Origin: Prolixibacteraceae bacterium
Lineage (GTDB): Bacteria; Bacteroidota; Bacteroidia; Bacteroidales; Prolixibacteraceae
DNA: 64,000 bases
Reading direction: 5' to 3'
NCBI GenBank assembly: GCA_028683385.1
Contig: JAQUIJ010000010.1
Span: forward strand, 170,567 to 234,566
How positions within the stretch are numbered: position 1 is the first letter of the stretch; every line of letters begins with the position of its first letter. Shown piece after piece: positions 18,744 through 26,978 of the stretch. The notes under the pieces are model-generated. The model worked only from the letters and a program-made list of their open reading frames with translations, was not told the DNA's origin and made no database searches. The position numbers and the translations under genes were made by a program.

Positions 18744-18926
18744 ATGCCACAATTAGATGGAACCGGCCCCGAAAAACAAGGTTCTAAAACAGGCAGGGGA
18801 TTAGGAAAATGTAGTAATGTACCAAAAGAAGAAGCCATTGAAAAATTGGGTACAGGTATGGGCTTGCGCCGAAGAGCTGGTGGCGGACAAGGACAAGGCA
18901 AACGCTTAAAAAGCGGTTTGAAATAG
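18744..18926 (+). CDS. DUF5320-like miniprotein (Gly/Arg-rich), first of two
   Basis: 60 residues. It starts MPQLDGTGPEKQGSKTGRGL with GKC shortly after, the typical DUF5320 beginning (MPgxDgTGPxGxGPxTGRgxGxC), and ends in a basic glycine-rich tail. These miniproteins accompany NifX-like/MinD genes in anaerobes; function unknown. It lies 4 nt after the NifX-like gene. Confidence 0.8.
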   Translation: MPQLDGTGPEKQGSKTGRGLGKCSNVPKEEAIEKLGTGMGLRRRAGGGQGQGKRLKSGLK

Positions 18927-18954
18927 TGTTAATGAAACAAAAAAGGAGGTTATT

Positions 18955-19185
18955 ATGCCAGGATTAAACAGACGTGGTCCTCAGGGTGAGGGACCTATGA
19001 CAGGCAGAAGAATGGGCCGGTGCAATCCCGATAACAAGGGAAAAACCGACGATGAAATTTTACAGAACAAAGACTTAGCACTAGAAAAAGATCTAGGCAC
19101 AGGTTGCGGATTTGGATTTGCACGAGGCCAAGGTAGACTTGGTCGCGGTCTGGGACGGCAAAACCGTTACAGAGGGGGTAATTAA
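18955..19185 (+). CDS. DUF5320 miniprotein, second of two
   Basis: 76 residues. MPGLNRRGPQGEGPMTGRRM then GRC is the DUF5320 signature; a central acidic helix (NKGKTDDEILQNKDLALEKD) precedes a Gly/Arg-rich end with one more Cys (GTGCGFGFARGQGR). The start is fixed by an unusually good Shine-Dalgarno, AAGGAGG, 7 nt before the ATG; such sites are rare in Bacteroidota and suggest high expression or acquisition from another phylum. Confidence 0.85.
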   Translation: MPGLNRRGPQGEGPMTGRRMGRCNPDNKGKTDDEILQNKDLALEKDLGTGCGFGFARGQGRLGRGLGRQNRYRGGN

Positions 19186-19190
19186 AGTCC

Positions 19191-19219
19191 GGGAGGGGGC
19201 AATCTCCCCCTCCCATTTT
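19191..19219 (+). terminator. GC-rich hairpin with T-run inside the cluster (attenuator or terminator)
   Basis: GGGAGGGGG (19191-19199) and CCCCCTCCC (19206-19214), loop CAATCT, then ATTTTT. It directly follows the second DUF5320 gene (stop at 19185). The next gene continues on the same strand, so it may separate a strongly expressed DUF134/NifX/DUF5320 part from the rest. Confidence 0.85.
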
Positions 19220-19245
19220 TAACAAACAAACTTAAAATTAATAAT

Positions 19246-19608
19246 ATGAATAAAAGAATCGCTATTCCGATGGAAAACGGGGTTTTGTGTGCCCATTTTG
19301 GGCATTGTCAACAATTTGCAATTGTTGAAGTAGTGAATGGAGTAATTACCGATATTAACGAACAAACGCCACCCGAACATGTACCGGGTTTGTATCCACG
19401 TTGGGTTGCCGGGTTTGGAGTGACCGACGTAATTGGCGGAGGTATGGGACAAAAAGCGATTGATTTGTTCAATCAGCAAAACATCAATGCTTTTGTGGGT
19501 GCTCCAATAAAATCGGCCAGAGAATTGGTCAGCGATTTTATTGAGAACAAACTTACCCTGACTGCCAATTATTGTAACCACGATGGAAATCACGAATGTA
19601 ATCATTAA
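19246..19608 (+). CDS. NifX/NifB-domain protein with Cys/His tail, copy 3
   Basis: 120 residues. NifX-type domain (IAIPMENGVLCAHFGHCQQF, WVAGFGVTDVIGGGMGQKAI) and a short tail rich in Cys and His (YCNHDGNHECNH) that could bind metal. It is more divergent than copies 1 and 2 and contains the CAHFGHC motif seen in ORP/MTH1175-like proteins. The next gene starts 26 nt before its stop, so translation is probably coupled. Confidence 0.88.
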   Translation: MNKRIAIPMENGVLCAHFGHCQQFAIVEVVNGVITDINEQTPPEHVPGLYPRWVAGFGVTDVIGGGMGQKAIDLFNQQNINAFVGAPIKSARELVSDFIENKLTLTANYCNHDGNHECNH

Positions 19609-20473
19609 GGAAAAGGAAGAAATAATCTCGGATTATCGTTGTTTCTTCTGTTTTGCCAAGGCTTTTGAGCGATTGATTGAAAAGGAAAATCTTTCGCCTG
19701 AAGAAAAGAAATGCTTTGCCAGCGACATGTTCGGTTTATTCAACGAGGTAAAGCATAATTTTTCAATTCCGATGATTTCACGCGAATTACATGTTCTGTT
19801 AAAACAGTACAACGATAATCCTGACCCTTATAAAAAAGCGAAGAAGCAAAGCAACGATTTGGTTTTGGGGATGTATGCCGACTTGAAAAATATCGTTTTT
19901 CAAGCAGCGAATCAATTTGAAACTGCTTTACGTCTGGCGATTGCAGGAAATATAATTGATTATGGCATAGGCAACCATTTTGATTTACAGGGAACTATTG
20001 ACAAGGTTCTTTATTCAGATTTTGCTGTTGACGATTCTGTTGAGTTAAAACAGGCTTTTTCCGAAGCAAAGACAGTGCTTTATTTGGGCGACAATTGCGG
20101 CGAGATGGTTTTTGACAAACTATTTATTGAAACCATGATGCATCCCAATTTGATTTACGCTGTTCGTGGAGCGCCGGTTATTAACGATGCCACCTTGGAA
20201 GATGCCAAATATGTTGGGATGGACATAGTGGCTGATCTCATATCGAACGGTTACGATGCCCCTTCAACCATTCTGGAACATTGTTCCGCTGAATTTATGG
20301 AAGTATTCGACCGGGCTGATGTGATTATTTCGAAAGGTCAGGGTAACTTGGAAGGATTGCTGGGCAAAACCGATAAAGAAGTTTATTTTCTGTTAATGGT
20401 TAAATGCGAGGTAATTGCCGATGCTCTGGGGGTTAAAAAAGGGGATTTTGTAGTGATGAAAAACAAGCTTTAA
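19583..20473 (+). CDS. DUF89/ARMT1-like damage-control phosphatase family protein
   Basis: 296 residues. DUF89 motifs visible: YLGDNCGEMVFDKLFIE (Asp/Asn metal site), VRGAPVINDATLEDA, and IISKGQGNLEGL. DUF89 proteins are metal-dependent phosphatases acting on damaged or overflow phosphometabolites; short prokaryotic members have unknown substrates and often sit beside MinD/ferredoxin ATPase genes as here. Two early cysteines (YRCFFCFA) match the CxxC of the short subfamily. The start overlaps the preceding gene by 26 nt. Confidence 0.85.
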   Translation: MEITNVIIKEKEEIISDYRCFFCFAKAFERLIEKENLSPEEKKCFASDMFGLFNEVKHNFSIPMISRELHVLLKQYNDNPDPYKKAKKQSNDLVLGMYADLKNIVFQAANQFETALRLAIAGNIIDYGIGNHFDLQGTIDKVLYSDFAVDDSVELKQAFSEAKTVLYLGDNCGEMVFDKLFIETMMHPNLIYAVRGAPVINDATLEDAKYVGMDIVADLISNGYDAPSTILEHCSAEFMEVFDRADVIISKGQGNLEGLLGKTDKEVYFLLMVKCEVIADALGVKKGDFVVMKNKL

Positions 20474-20484
20474 TAAGATTCACC

Positions 20485-20928
20485 GTGGCAAAAATTAAAA
20501 TCGGAATTATTATTTGCGACCGTTATCGTACCTGTGCCGGAGGAAAATGCTTTAGGGCATTGAAAAACCGGGATGGAGCATTCTCAATGTATAAAAATCG
20601 CGAAGTTGAATTAGCGGCATTTACAACCTGTGGTGGTTGTCCCGGAGGGAATATTGAATATGCCCCTGAAGAGATGAAAAAGAACGGGGTAACGCATATT
20701 CATTTTGCTACCGGATTTTTAGTGGGTTATCCGCCTTGTCTTTATATGGAACATTTCCAAAAATTCATTCCTGAAAAGTATGGGATGAAGGTGATCCTTG
20801 GAACACATCCTATTCCGCAGAAATATTTTATTACCCACAGTAAATTAAATACCTGGGACACCGCATTTTTGCAGGAAGCCATTCTGCCAACGCTTTCTGA
20901 TGAGAAAATACGCTTAAATTATGACTGA
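20485..20928 (+). CDS. CGGC-domain protein (GTG start)
   Basis: 147 residues. The family cysteines are seen in RTCAGGKCFRAL and TTCGGCPGGN, with HFATGF and YPPCLY further on. CGGC proteins are thought to bind metal or an Fe-S cluster; no biochemical role is settled. The start GTG at 20485 is chosen because it gives the standard AKIKIGIIICDRY beginning. The next gene overlaps its end by 8 nt. Confidence 0.85.
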   Translation: MAKIKIGIIICDRYRTCAGGKCFRALKNRDGAFSMYKNREVELAAFTTCGGCPGGNIEYAPEEMKKNGVTHIHFATGFLVGYPPCLYMEHFQKFIPEKYGMKVILGTHPIPQKYFITHSKLNTWDTAFLQEAILPTLSDEKIRLNYD

Positions 20929-21796
20929 AAATTCAAAAATTAAAATAGCTGTTGCAAGTGGCAAAGGAGGTACGGGCAAAACACTTGTTTCGACCAATTT
21001 ATTTTGGACGGCTCAAAATGCCGGTTTTCCGGTGACCTTGGTTGATTGCGATGCCGAAGAGCCGAATGTAACAGAATTTGTTTCGGGCGATGTGTTATCT
21101 ACTGATACAGTTACGCAAAACATCCCGGTCATTAATCCTGAACTGTGCGTGTTTTGCGGCAAATGCTTCAACTACTGTAATTACAATGCCATTGTATATC
21201 TTCCGGCCAATCAATTTATAAAGGTAGTCGAAGATTTGTGTCACGATTGCGGCGCATGTAAGGTTGCTTGCAAATTTGGCGCAATTACCGAAAAAGAGAA
21301 ACAATTGGGAACCGTCAATTCGATGTACTTAAATAGTCATGCTGAACTTATTGAAGCTTGTGCCGATGTTGGGGTTTACTCGCCTGTGCCAGTTATTAAA
21401 AAAGCAATTAAAGAAGCCTCAAATAGTTATCTGGCACTCTTCGATTCGCCTCCCGGTATTTCGTGTCCGTTTATTGCCACCGTCGAAAATGCCGATTATG
21501 TGATTTTGGTTACCGAACCAACACCGTTCGGACTAAACGACCTGAAACTGTCAGTAGAAACCTTGCAGCAACTTAAAAAAACTTTTGGAGTAATTGTAAA
21601 CCGCGCCGGATTGGGCAACCGCGAAGTTTACGACTGGCTGCAACAAAATAAAATTCCACTGTTGCTCGAAATTCCTTTCGAACGTGAAATTGCCCGGATT
21701 TATTCTGAAGGCCGGTTGCTGGCAGAAGAAAAACCCGCTTATCAACTTCAGTTTAAACAAGTATTAAAAGCGATTGAAAAATCAGTAAAACGATGA
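20921..21796 (+). CDS. MinD/Mrp-type P-loop ATPase with inserted ferredoxin domain (first)
   Basis: 291 residues. Walker A SGKGGTGKT at ~13-21; two 4Fe-4S motifs are inserted at ~68-115 (CVFCGKCFNYCNYNAI, CHDCGACKVACKFGAI); the switch region reads LFDSPPGISCPF. Such MinD-ferredoxin ATPases occur in pairs in ORP loci of Desulfovibrio and in many anaerobes and are thought to insert or carry metal clusters. The stop overlaps the start of the second ATPase (ATGA), so the two are probably made in equal amounts and may act as a heterodimer. Confidence 0.93.
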   Translation: MTENSKIKIAVASGKGGTGKTLVSTNLFWTAQNAGFPVTLVDCDAEEPNVTEFVSGDVLSTDTVTQNIPVINPELCVFCGKCFNYCNYNAIVYLPANQFIKVVEDLCHDCGACKVACKFGAITEKEKQLGTVNSMYLNSHAELIEACADVGVYSPVPVIKKAIKEASNSYLALFDSPPGISCPFIATVENADYVILVTEPTPFGLNDLKLSVETLQQLKKTFGVIVNRAGLGNREVYDWLQQNKIPLLLEIPFEREIARIYSEGRLLAEEKPAYQLQFKQVLKAIEKSVKR

Positions 21797-22698
21797 ATGA
21801 AATTGTAATTCTAAGCGGCAAAGGGGGTACTGGAAAAACAAGCTTAAGCGCTGCATTTGCAACACTTAACAACCAAACGATTGTTGCCGACTGCGATGTG
21901 GATGCTGCGAACCTTTACCTTATTCTGAATCCCGTAAATTATTTCGAAAGGAATTTTACTACCGGACATACCGCAGTTATCGAATACACTACCTGTACCA
22001 ATTGCGGACTTTGTATTGATTATTGCCGTTTTGATGCCATTTCGCTCCAAAAGGGGAAAGTAACGATTTCCGAAGTATCGTGCGACGGGTGCAAATTGTG
22101 TTCGCGGGTTTGCCCGACACATTCCATCCAGATGATTCCAAGCGATAAAAGTCGCTGGTTTGCCGGGAATTACCGCAATGGCAAGATGGTTCACGCACGG
22201 CTCGCTCCGGGTGAGGAAAATTCAGGAAAACTGGTGAATGTAGTGCGCGAGAATGCCCGAAAAACGGCACAGGAAACAGGTTGGGAAACCATTATTATCG
22301 ATGGCCCTCCGGGAACAGGTTGTCCGGTTATTTCATCGGTAACGGGAACTAATAAAGCCATTATCGTTACCGAACCGACCAATTCAGGGTTTCACGACAT
22401 GAAACGGGTATTGGAAATTACGGGCAACTTCAAGGTAAAATCGGTTGTCGTGATTAATAAATACGACCTCAATGAAGACATTACCAGCAAAATAGAAAGC
22501 TGGTGCACTGAAAATAATATTCCCGTTGCGGGTAAAATTCCATTCGATGAGCAAATCGTCGAGGCCATGATCAATTGCCAAAGCATTACAGAATGGAAAC
22601 CTGAATCGGAAACAAGCAAAGAAATAATACGAATCTGGAAACAGATAACCAACGATAAAATAGCAAATGAAATCAGTAAATCAAAAAGTCTGAATTAG
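21793..22698 (+). CDS. MinD/Mrp-type P-loop ATPase with inserted ferredoxin domain (second)
   Basis: 301 residues. Walker A SGKGGTGKT at ~8-16, early switch DCDVDAANLYL, two 4Fe-4S motifs (CTNCGLCIDYCRFDAI and CDGCKLCSRVCPTHSI) at ~73-110, and IIIDGPPGTGCPVI. It pairs with the preceding gene by a 4-nt overlap. The likely role is ATP-driven Fe-S or mixed-metal cluster transfer to the NifX-like proteins of the operon; this partner choice is inferred from ORP loci. Confidence 0.93.
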   Translation: MNEIVILSGKGGTGKTSLSAAFATLNNQTIVADCDVDAANLYLILNPVNYFERNFTTGHTAVIEYTTCTNCGLCIDYCRFDAISLQKGKVTISEVSCDGCKLCSRVCPTHSIQMIPSDKSRWFAGNYRNGKMVHARLAPGEENSGKLVNVVRENARKTAQETGWETIIIDGPPGTGCPVISSVTGTNKAIIVTEPTNSGFHDMKRVLEITGNFKVKSVVVINKYDLNEDITSKIESWCTENNIPVAGKIPFDEQIVEAMINCQSITEWKPESETSKEIIRIWKQITNDKIANEISKSKSLN

Positions 22699-22730
22699 TT
22701 ACTTGTATTAAAAGAAACATCAATATTAAC

Positions 22731-23156
22731 ATGATCGAACACGAATACACATTTAGGGTGATGTACCCCGACACCGATAAAATGGGCACGGTACACCATT
22801 CGAACTATGCGAAATATTACGAAACTGCCCGTTGGGAATTGTTCCGAAGTATTGGAATTTCGTACCATTCGGTTGAAGAAGCCGGATATATGCTTCCGGT
22901 CATCCGGATGAATTTCAGGTTCATTAAAACCGTAAATTACGATGCCTTGCTTAAAGTAAAAACTACACTGAAAGCCATAAAAGGGGTGCGGATCTGGTTT
23001 ACTTACAAACTTTACAACGAGCAAAATGAACTGGTGAATGAAGCCGAAACCGAACTGGCTTTTGTTGAAAAAGATACATGGAAACCTTGCGCTGCATCTG
23101 AATCAGTAATGAAAGCCATTGAACTTAATCGGCAAAAACAACCCGTATATGAATAG
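22731..23156 (+). CDS. Acyl-CoA thioesterase, YbgC/FadM-like hotdog fold
   Basis: 141 residues. The hotdog signature is clear: YPDTDKMGTVHHSNYAKYYE (catalytic Asp/His region) followed by ARWELFRSIG. It hydrolyses acyl-CoA thioesters; the substrate is not evident. In this cluster, beside a CoA-disulfide reductase, a link to CoA handling is possible but inferred. It overlaps the TrmO start by 8 nt. Confidence 0.88.
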   Translation: MIEHEYTFRVMYPDTDKMGTVHHSNYAKYYETARWELFRSIGISYHSVEEAGYMLPVIRMNFRFIKTVNYDALLKVKTTLKAIKGVRIWFTYKLYNEQNELVNEAETELAFVEKDTWKPCAASESVMKAIELNRQKQPVYE

Positions 23157-23634
23157 AATAACTTATCATCCCATTGGGATTGTTCATTCACCTTTTCGAT
23201 TCCCTGAGGGTACGCCAATTCAGGCAACCGCTGCAAAAGATATACAGGCCCGAATTGAAATATTTCCGGAATACCGCAACGGAATAAATGACCTTGACGG
23301 ATTTTCGCACATCATTGTTTTGTTTCACATGCATCTGGCGAAAAGCAAATCGTTACTTGTAACTCCTTTCCTTGATTCGGAACCACATGGTGTTTTTGCC
23401 ACTCGTTCACCCGGAAGGCCAAATCCGATAGGCTTTTCAGTGGTTGAACTCGAAAAAATTGAAAATGATATCCTGTTTGTGAAAGGTGTCGATATTCTGG
23501 ATGGTTCACTAGTTCTGGATATTAAACCATACATTCCTCAATTTGATGCTTTTGAAACAACAAAGAAAGGTTGGATTGAGAAAAATGCACATAAAATCGG
23601 TGATCAGAAAGACGATGGACGGTTTAAAATTTAA
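23149..23634 (+). CDS. TrmO/TsaA-like tRNA (t6A37)-methyltransferase family protein
   Basis: 161 residues from the ATG at 23149 (MNRITYHPIGIVHSPF); a longer in-frame start upstream lies inside the thioesterase gene. The hallmark RSPGRPNPIGFSVVEL is present, as is LDGFSHIIVLFHMH. E. coli TrmO methylates t6A37 of a tRNA with SAM. This short form lacks the C-terminal extension of E. coli TrmO; similar short forms occur in metal/redox clusters of anaerobes and may have another substrate. Confidence 0.85.
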   Translation: MNRITYHPIGIVHSPFRFPEGTPIQATAAKDIQARIEIFPEYRNGINDLDGFSHIIVLFHMHLAKSKSLLVTPFLDSEPHGVFATRSPGRPNPIGFSVVELEKIENDILFVKGVDILDGSLVLDIKPYIPQFDAFETTKKGWIEKNAHKIGDQKDDGRFKI

Positions 23635-23636
23635 CA

Positions 23637-24074
23637 ATGACTAAGCAAGAAGCGATAAATAAAGCAACAGTCCTTTTCGATGAAGGTTATGCCTGTTCCC
23701 AAGCTATATTGCTGACTTTTGCCAGTCAGTTTGACCTTGATGAATGGACAGCCAAACTCATTTCATCAACTTTTGGAGGAGGTATGGGACGCTTGCGGGA
23801 AAAATGTGGCGCGGTAACCGGAGGGTTCATGGTTTTGGGCCTCAAATACGGCAATGCAAATCCAACGGATATGGATACCAAACTGGCTGCATACCGGAAA
23901 GTACGCGACTTAAACCATCTGGTAGAAGAGATTCATGGCACCAGTAATTGTGGCGAAATACTCAAAAAATTTGCATCAGAAGCCGATGTTGCTGAACGAA
24001 AACACCATAAAATAATATGCCGAAAGATTGTTGGCGATGTAACCGGACAGGTATTCGACTTGATAAACACCTAA
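23637..24074 (+). CDS. C_GCAxxG_C_C family redox protein
   Basis: 145 residues. Conserved cysteines of the family appear as YACSQAI, KCGAVTGGFMVLGLKYG, SNCGEIL and IICRKIV. The family (also seen in split-Soret cytochrome relatives) is predicted to bind a redox cofactor or metal; function unknown. Start lies 2 nt after the TrmO stop. In anaerobes it often neighbours MinD-ferredoxin and Hdr-like genes, as here. Confidence 0.85.
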   Translation: MTKQEAINKATVLFDEGYACSQAILLTFASQFDLDEWTAKLISSTFGGGMGRLREKCGAVTGGFMVLGLKYGNANPTDMDTKLAAYRKVRDLNHLVEEIHGTSNCGEILKKFASEADVAERKHHKIICRKIVGDVTGQVFDLINT

Positions 24075-24093
24075 CACAAATAAAAACTATACT

Positions 24094-25788
24094 ATGAACG
24101 CAAAACGAATTATTGTAATCGGTGGATCGGCTGCTGGTCCTAAAGCCGCATCGAGAGCACGCCGCATGGACGAAAATGCTGAAATAACTATTATCCAGAA
24201 AGCGTCTGACCTATCAATGGCTTCGTGCGGTTATCCATATTATATCGGCGGATTTTTCGACGACCGCGATCAATTGCTGTGTTCGCCTGCCGGAGTGGTT
24301 CGCGATTCTAAATTTTTCTGGAATGCCAAGAAAATAACTACCAAAGTAAATACTGAAGTCACCGCTATCGACCGGGAAAACAAACGTATCGAATTTACCG
24401 ATCTGATTTCAGGAGAAAAAGGGACAGCCGAATACGATAAACTGATTATTGCCACAGGTGCAACGCCACGCAAACCGCCTGTTCCCGGAATTGAACTCGA
24501 TGGGGTAACTACCCTGCAATCGTTGCACGATGCCGATTATTTGCGCAAGGTACACGACGAAGGCGAAATTAAAAAGGCAGTTGTGATTGGTGGCGGTTTA
24601 ATTGGCATCGAAACCTGCGAAGCGCTTCATTTGGCCGGAATCGAAATTACCCTGATCGAATTGTTGCCCCAATTGCTTACTTTTCTGGATAAGAAAATGG
24701 CCAGACTCGTTGAAAAATATGTAATGAGCAAAACCAACGTGATTCTGGAAAACGGTGTTGCCGCGTTTATTGGTGAAAACGGAAAACTAACAGCAGTAAA
24801 ACTACAAAACGGAACCGAAATCCCCTGCGAGCTAGCGGTAATTGCCATTGGCGTTATCCCGAATACCCAACTCGCTGTTGATGCAGGCTTGCCCGTTGGA
24901 CAAACAGGAGGACTGGTTGTAAACGAATACATGCAAACCTCCGACCCTAATATTTATGCTGTGGGCGACTGCATTGAAATTCCCAATCTGATATCAGGCT
25001 CCCCTGTTCATGCCCCTTATGGCGACTTGGCTAATTTGCAAGGCCGCGTGGCTGGTGAAAATGTGATTTCAGGAAATGTAGCCCGATTCCCCGGAACTAT
25101 ACAAACCGGCATTTGTAAGGTTTTCGATTATGGAGTGGGCGCAACCGGTCTGTCGAAGAAAAATTGCCTGAAAGCTGGGATTACAAACATCGAAACAGTT
25201 GTAAATGCCAGCCTTGACAAACCTGGTTTTATGGATGGCAAGCTGTTGATCACCAAGCTGGTTGTTGATAAACCGAACGGGATCATTCTGGGTGCGCAGG
25301 TGATTGGCCCGGGTGATGTAAGCAAGCAGGTTGCTATTTGGGCAATGGCCATTAAAGGTTCGCTCACGGTTGACGATATGGTAAACGCCGACCTGCCTTA
25401 TGCTCCGCCCTATTCTCTTGCTATCGACCACAGCATTGCCACGGCCCACATCATGCAAAACAAGCTAAATGGTCGTTTCTCCGGAGTATCGTCCGAACAA
25501 CTCAGGGAGAAGCTAAAAACCAAAGAGCCGCTTGTTTTGCTGGATGTTCGAAATCCCGACGAATACGAACAAATACGGTTGGGTATTGGTGAAAAACTGA
25601 TTCCTTTGGGGCAACTTCGCAAACGGCTGGACGAAATGCCCGAAGACAAGAATGCTGAAATCATTACCTGGTGCAAAATATCGCTTCGTGGGTATGAAGC
25701 TGCGCTAATCCTTCAGGCAAATGGCTATAAAAATGTGAAGGTTTTGGAAGGCGGAATTATGGCATGGCCGTATAAACGTGAGAAGTAA
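24094..25788 (+). CDS. CoA-disulfide reductase-like flavoprotein with C-terminal rhodanese domain
   Basis: 564 residues. FAD-binding GGSAAGPKAASRARR near residue 10; active-site Cys45 in ASCGYPYYIGG, the single redox cysteine of CoA-disulfide reductase/NADH oxidase enzymes; NAD-binding VVIGGGLIGIETCEAL near 166; second FAD motif YAVGDCIEI; rhodanese domain at ~465-562 with its own cysteine in WCKISLRGYEA. CoADR-Rhd enzymes reduce CoA-disulfide, CoA-persulfide or polysulfide with NAD(P)H. This points to a persulfide or thiol-redox function for the operon. Confidence 0.93.
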   Translation: MNAKRIIVIGGSAAGPKAASRARRMDENAEITIIQKASDLSMASCGYPYYIGGFFDDRDQLLCSPAGVVRDSKFFWNAKKITTKVNTEVTAIDRENKRIEFTDLISGEKGTAEYDKLIIATGATPRKPPVPGIELDGVTTLQSLHDADYLRKVHDEGEIKKAVVIGGGLIGIETCEALHLAGIEITLIELLPQLLTFLDKKMARLVEKYVMSKTNVILENGVAAFIGENGKLTAVKLQNGTEIPCELAVIAIGVIPNTQLAVDAGLPVGQTGGLVVNEYMQTSDPNIYAVGDCIEIPNLISGSPVHAPYGDLANLQGRVAGENVISGNVARFPGTIQTGICKVFDYGVGATGLSKKNCLKAGITNIETVVNASLDKPGFMDGKLLITKLVVDKPNGIILGAQVIGPGDVSKQVAIWAMAIKGSLTVDDMVNADLPYAPPYSLAIDHSIATAHIMQNKLNGRFSGVSSEQLREKLKTKEPLVLLDVRNPDEYEQIRLGIGEKLIPLGQLRKRLDEMPEDKNAEIITWCKISLRGYEAALILQANGYKNVKVLEGGIMAWPYKREK

Positions 25789-25811
25789 CGAATCCTACAA
25801 AGTCTCCGAAA

Positions 25812-26267
25812 ATGAATCAAATCGTAATTGTTGGAGTTGAACCTCCTTGCCCCAGATGTAAACTCTTGGGAAATATTATTGATGCCAAAGTAAAAGAATT
25901 AAATATTGAGGCCGAAGTCTTTCATTGGGCTTATTCCACTCCTGAAGCAAGAAAAATGGCCAATAGCTTTGGACTGGTTCCGGGCACAGCAAAAGACGTT
26001 TCGGTTAAGATACAAATTCCAATTGACAGTAAAAAAATCAGCATGGCCAAAAACAGCAGAACCATTCATCCTGATTACGATTTTCGGGTCTATAACAGCT
26101 GCAACTGGACTTTTGAACTGGATGAAGTATTGAGACTTTTTGAAAACCGTGCGAAAGAAGTTGGGATAATGATGACTCCCGTTTTGATAATTAATGGGGT
26201 GCTGAAGCATCAGGGTAGTGTTCCCAGTCTAAGTAAAATAAACGAATGGCTTATCGAATTGAAATAA
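25812..26267 (+). CDS. Thioredoxin-fold protein with CPRC active site
   Basis: 151 residues. Starts MNQIVIVGVEPPCPRCKLLG: a CxxC redox pair (Cys13, Cys16) after the first beta strand, and a cis-Pro site in MMTPVLIINGVLKHQG, as in thioredoxin-like folds. A middle insert (GTAKDVSVKIQI ... VYNSCNWTFELDEVLRLF) is not typical, so it is not a plain thioredoxin. It sits between the CoADR-like enzyme and the HdrC-like protein, suggesting electron or sulfur transfer between them. Confidence 0.8.
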   Translation: MNQIVIVGVEPPCPRCKLLGNIIDAKVKELNIEAEVFHWAYSTPEARKMANSFGLVPGTAKDVSVKIQIPIDSKKISMAKNSRTIHPDYDFRVYNSCNWTFELDEVLRLFENRAKEVGIMMTPVLIINGVLKHQGSVPSLSKINEWLIELK

Positions 26268-26279
26268 AAAAGAATCAAA

Positions 26280-26978
26280 ATGGCGAGCCTAAAAGAAGAA
26301 CTCCTCAAAGACATCCGCTTTGTTGAAGGATTGAAATCCTGCATCAACTGTGGGGTTTGTACTGCTATTTGCCCGGCAGCCAGGTTCTATGAATACGATC
26401 CGCGAATGATTGCGGATACTGTCCAGAAAGGCAATGAAGCCGAAATTGAGCAACTTCTAAAAAGCGACACCATTTGGTTTTGCGGCGAATGTCTTTCGTG
26501 CAAAACCCGTTGTCCGAGAGGGAATACGCCCGGATATATCATTCAGGCGTTGCGTGCCTTGTCAATAGAAAAAGGTTTTTTTACCGAAAGTGAACAAGGA
26601 CAAAAGCAACTGGCCATTAAACGCACCGTTGGCGAGCATATCCTGAAATACGGTTATTGTGTTTACATCGACGAGGTGAATACCGAAATGTACCCCGAAC
26701 AAGGCCCTGTATGGGATTGGCTAAAACAAAACCGTCAGGAAGTTCTGGAGCGGTTAGGAACAAGCTATCAAAAAGACCGAAGCGGTACTTTGCGCCAAAT
26801 ACCCGAAGAATCGCTCAACGATCTTCAACGGATCTTCGATGAAACGGGCGCTACGGAAAGGTTTGAAAAAATAGAGACACAATCGGCTTTGAAAGCGAAT
26901 GAATTGGGCATGAATCGGGAAGCGTATTTTGACTACTTGTATAACGGTGAAAAAGACAGGAACAATGAAAAACGGTAA
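26280..26978 (+). CDS. HdrC-like 4Fe-4S protein
   Basis: 232 residues. Two 4Fe-4S motifs: CINCGVCTAICP (Cys21, 24, 27, 31) and CGECLSCKTRCPRG (Cys68, 71, 74, 78), followed by IIQALRALSIEKG, as in heterodisulfide reductase subunit C. The ~130-residue C-terminal extension is not found in plain HdrC. It passes electrons to an HdrB-type thiol site; the next gene is HdrB-like and overlaps by 14 nt. No HdrA or DsrMKJOP genes are present in the window. Confidence 0.9.
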   Translation: MASLKEELLKDIRFVEGLKSCINCGVCTAICPAARFYEYDPRMIADTVQKGNEAEIEQLLKSDTIWFCGECLSCKTRCPRGNTPGYIIQALRALSIEKGFFTESEQGQKQLAIKRTVGEHILKYGYCVYIDEVNTEMYPEQGPVWDWLKQNRQEVLERLGTSYQKDRSGTLRQIPEESLNDLQRIFDETGATERFEKIETQSALKANELGMNREAYFDYLYNGEKDRNNEKR

